Shown here in pieces: positions 5,837 through 6,244 of a stretch of 6,244 bases of DNA (its first letter is position 1; every line of letters starts with the position of its first letter). This DNA is from Deinococcales bacterium (GTDB lineage Bacteria; Deinococcota; Deinococci; Deinococcales; Deinococcaceae): the NCBI GenBank assembly GCA_025359705.1, contig JANYFS010000432.1, forward strand, positions 1 through 6,244, read 5' to 3'. The notes under the pieces were generated by a model. It ran no database searches. It saw nothing but the letters and a program-made list of their open reading frames with translations, and had not been told where the DNA came from. A program made the translations under genes and the position numbers.

Positions 5837-6243
5837 TCTAAATTTCCTCCTTTCTCTTCTTGTTTGAATTGCTTTTTATATTTTTCAAAAGTCTCTTCAA
5901 ACCATGTCACAGGGCGTAAGGTAGCTCGAGCGGTCTCAATGACTAAGCGATAAATGGGCATATCAATATAAAAGTCAACTTCTGGAGGCCCAGGGCGAAA
6001 AGCATAACGGTATCTACAGTCTTCTGGATCTTGTTCTGAAAAACAGTAGCCATTTGCAATACCATCTATCACTTGGAGGTACGATACGCGCTCCAAAGGA
6101 TTTACATGCCCAATATTGCCTTGATCCCACTCGAGATTACCCCGCAAAGAACCGTAGGGCGGCTCATCGCAGGGGCCAAAATCGGGCGCTTCGGTTTCGC
6201 TGTTTGATTCGACATTTGATTTGTCATACGGGTCGTCATACAT
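5833..6243 (-). CDS. Small acidic protein, possible BrnT-like toxin; 5' end at window edge
   Basis: The frame reads 136 residues from ATG 6243, but the window ends one base later, so the true start may lie outside. No confident family assignment is possible. From residue 37 the order of features recalls BrnT-type toxins: LEWDQGNIGHVNPLERVS resembles the WD..N..H..V opening, a central strand region follows (RYRYAF, EVDFYIDM, YRLVIETARA), and a charged helix with EETFEKYKKQ ends the fold. The first 36 residues are acidic and low in complexity. BrnT toxins are RelE-fold ribonucleases whose partner is an RHH antitoxin encoded just downstream, which matches the next gene. The stop overlaps the RHH start by four bases (ATGA). 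Against the BrnT reading, the catalytic pattern is not recognisable and the middle is longer than usual. It could be an unrelated toxin or a conserved hypothetical protein. Confidence 0.6.
   Translation of the reverse strand: MYDDPYDKSNVESNSETEAPDFGPCDEPPYGSLRGNLEWDQGNIGHVNPLERVSYLQVIDGIANGYCFSEQDPEDCRYRYAFRPGPPEVDFYIDMPIYRLVIETARATLRPVTWFEETFEKYKKQFKQEEKGGNLE
5846..5852 (-). promoter_or_regulatory. Strong ribosome-binding site for the RHH gene
   Basis: AAGGAGG on the minus strand stands 9 nt before ATG 5836 and lies within the last codons of the upstream gene. It supports independent, strong initiation of the RHH protein in addition to coupling through the ATGA overlap. This fits a need for more antitoxin than toxin. 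Confidence 0.8.
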
Positions 6244-6244
6244 A

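Larger units (their letters stand above)
87..6135. repeat. Highly iterated palindrome CTCGAG, about 57 copies across the window
   Basis: My hand count gives about 57 CTCGAG hexamers between 87 and 6135, in every gene and in most intergenic gaps. In the GAF-GGDEF gene there are about 30, most in phase as CTC GAG (Leu-Glu). The density is highest at 1-2700 and 3160-4260 and lower in the AT-richer cassette at 5056-6244, which has about six. The behaviour resembles the cyanobacterial HIP1 element, but with a different word. The function is unknown; it could be a methylation target or a repair or segregation signal. Confidence 0.9.

Noticed and set aside
87..6135. CTCGAG as cloning-site (XhoI) artefacts or vector sequence
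   Set aside because: Copies are far too many, lie in frame inside conserved genes such as queA, and no vector-like sequence is present.

Overview
The window reads as bacterial chromosome in which every supportable gene lies on the minus strand. The best guess for the host is a member of the Thermales (Meiothermus-like). This rests on the look of QueA and of the NYN-domain protein, on gene style, and on an extreme excess of the palindrome CTCGAG. I counted about 57 copies in 6.2 kb, where one or two are expected by chance. The taxonomic call is an inference. By eye, GC is above 50% in most of positions 1-4922 and clearly lower to the right of 5056.

Layout in the direction of transcription (right to left). 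(1) Positions 6243-5056 hold a tight cassette of three overlapping small genes. The first is a short acidic protein that may be BrnT-like. The second is a ribbon-helix-helix (RHH) protein with an extra C-terminal tail. The third is a small protein whose C-terminal end matches the SecB export-chaperone family. The order toxin-like, antitoxin-like, SecB-like is that of the toxin-antitoxin-chaperone (TAC) systems, so this is a candidate TAC module of an unusual type. A hairpin at 4999-5047 may end its transcript. (2) Positions 4922-4383 encode a NYN/LabA-type (PIN-like) putative nuclease. (3) Positions 4137-3124 encode QueA of queuosine biosynthesis. (4) From 2789 through the left edge runs a long open gene for a cytosolic signalling protein. 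It has a degenerate N-terminal region, four GAF domains and the first residues of a GGDEF (diguanylate cyclase) domain. It is cut by the window edge, so its stop codon and catalytic core are not visible.

The spaces between genes are short and carry several unrelated short tandem repeats: 7-bp, 11-bp, 13-bp, 15-bp and 16-bp units. The 13-bp array includes the queA stop codon. There is also a hairpin resembling REP elements. No rRNA, tRNA, CRISPR array or insertion sequence was seen. The NYN, queA and GAF-GGDEF genes show no obvious shared pathway. The cassette on the right is a self-contained unit, probably acquired, given its lower GC.
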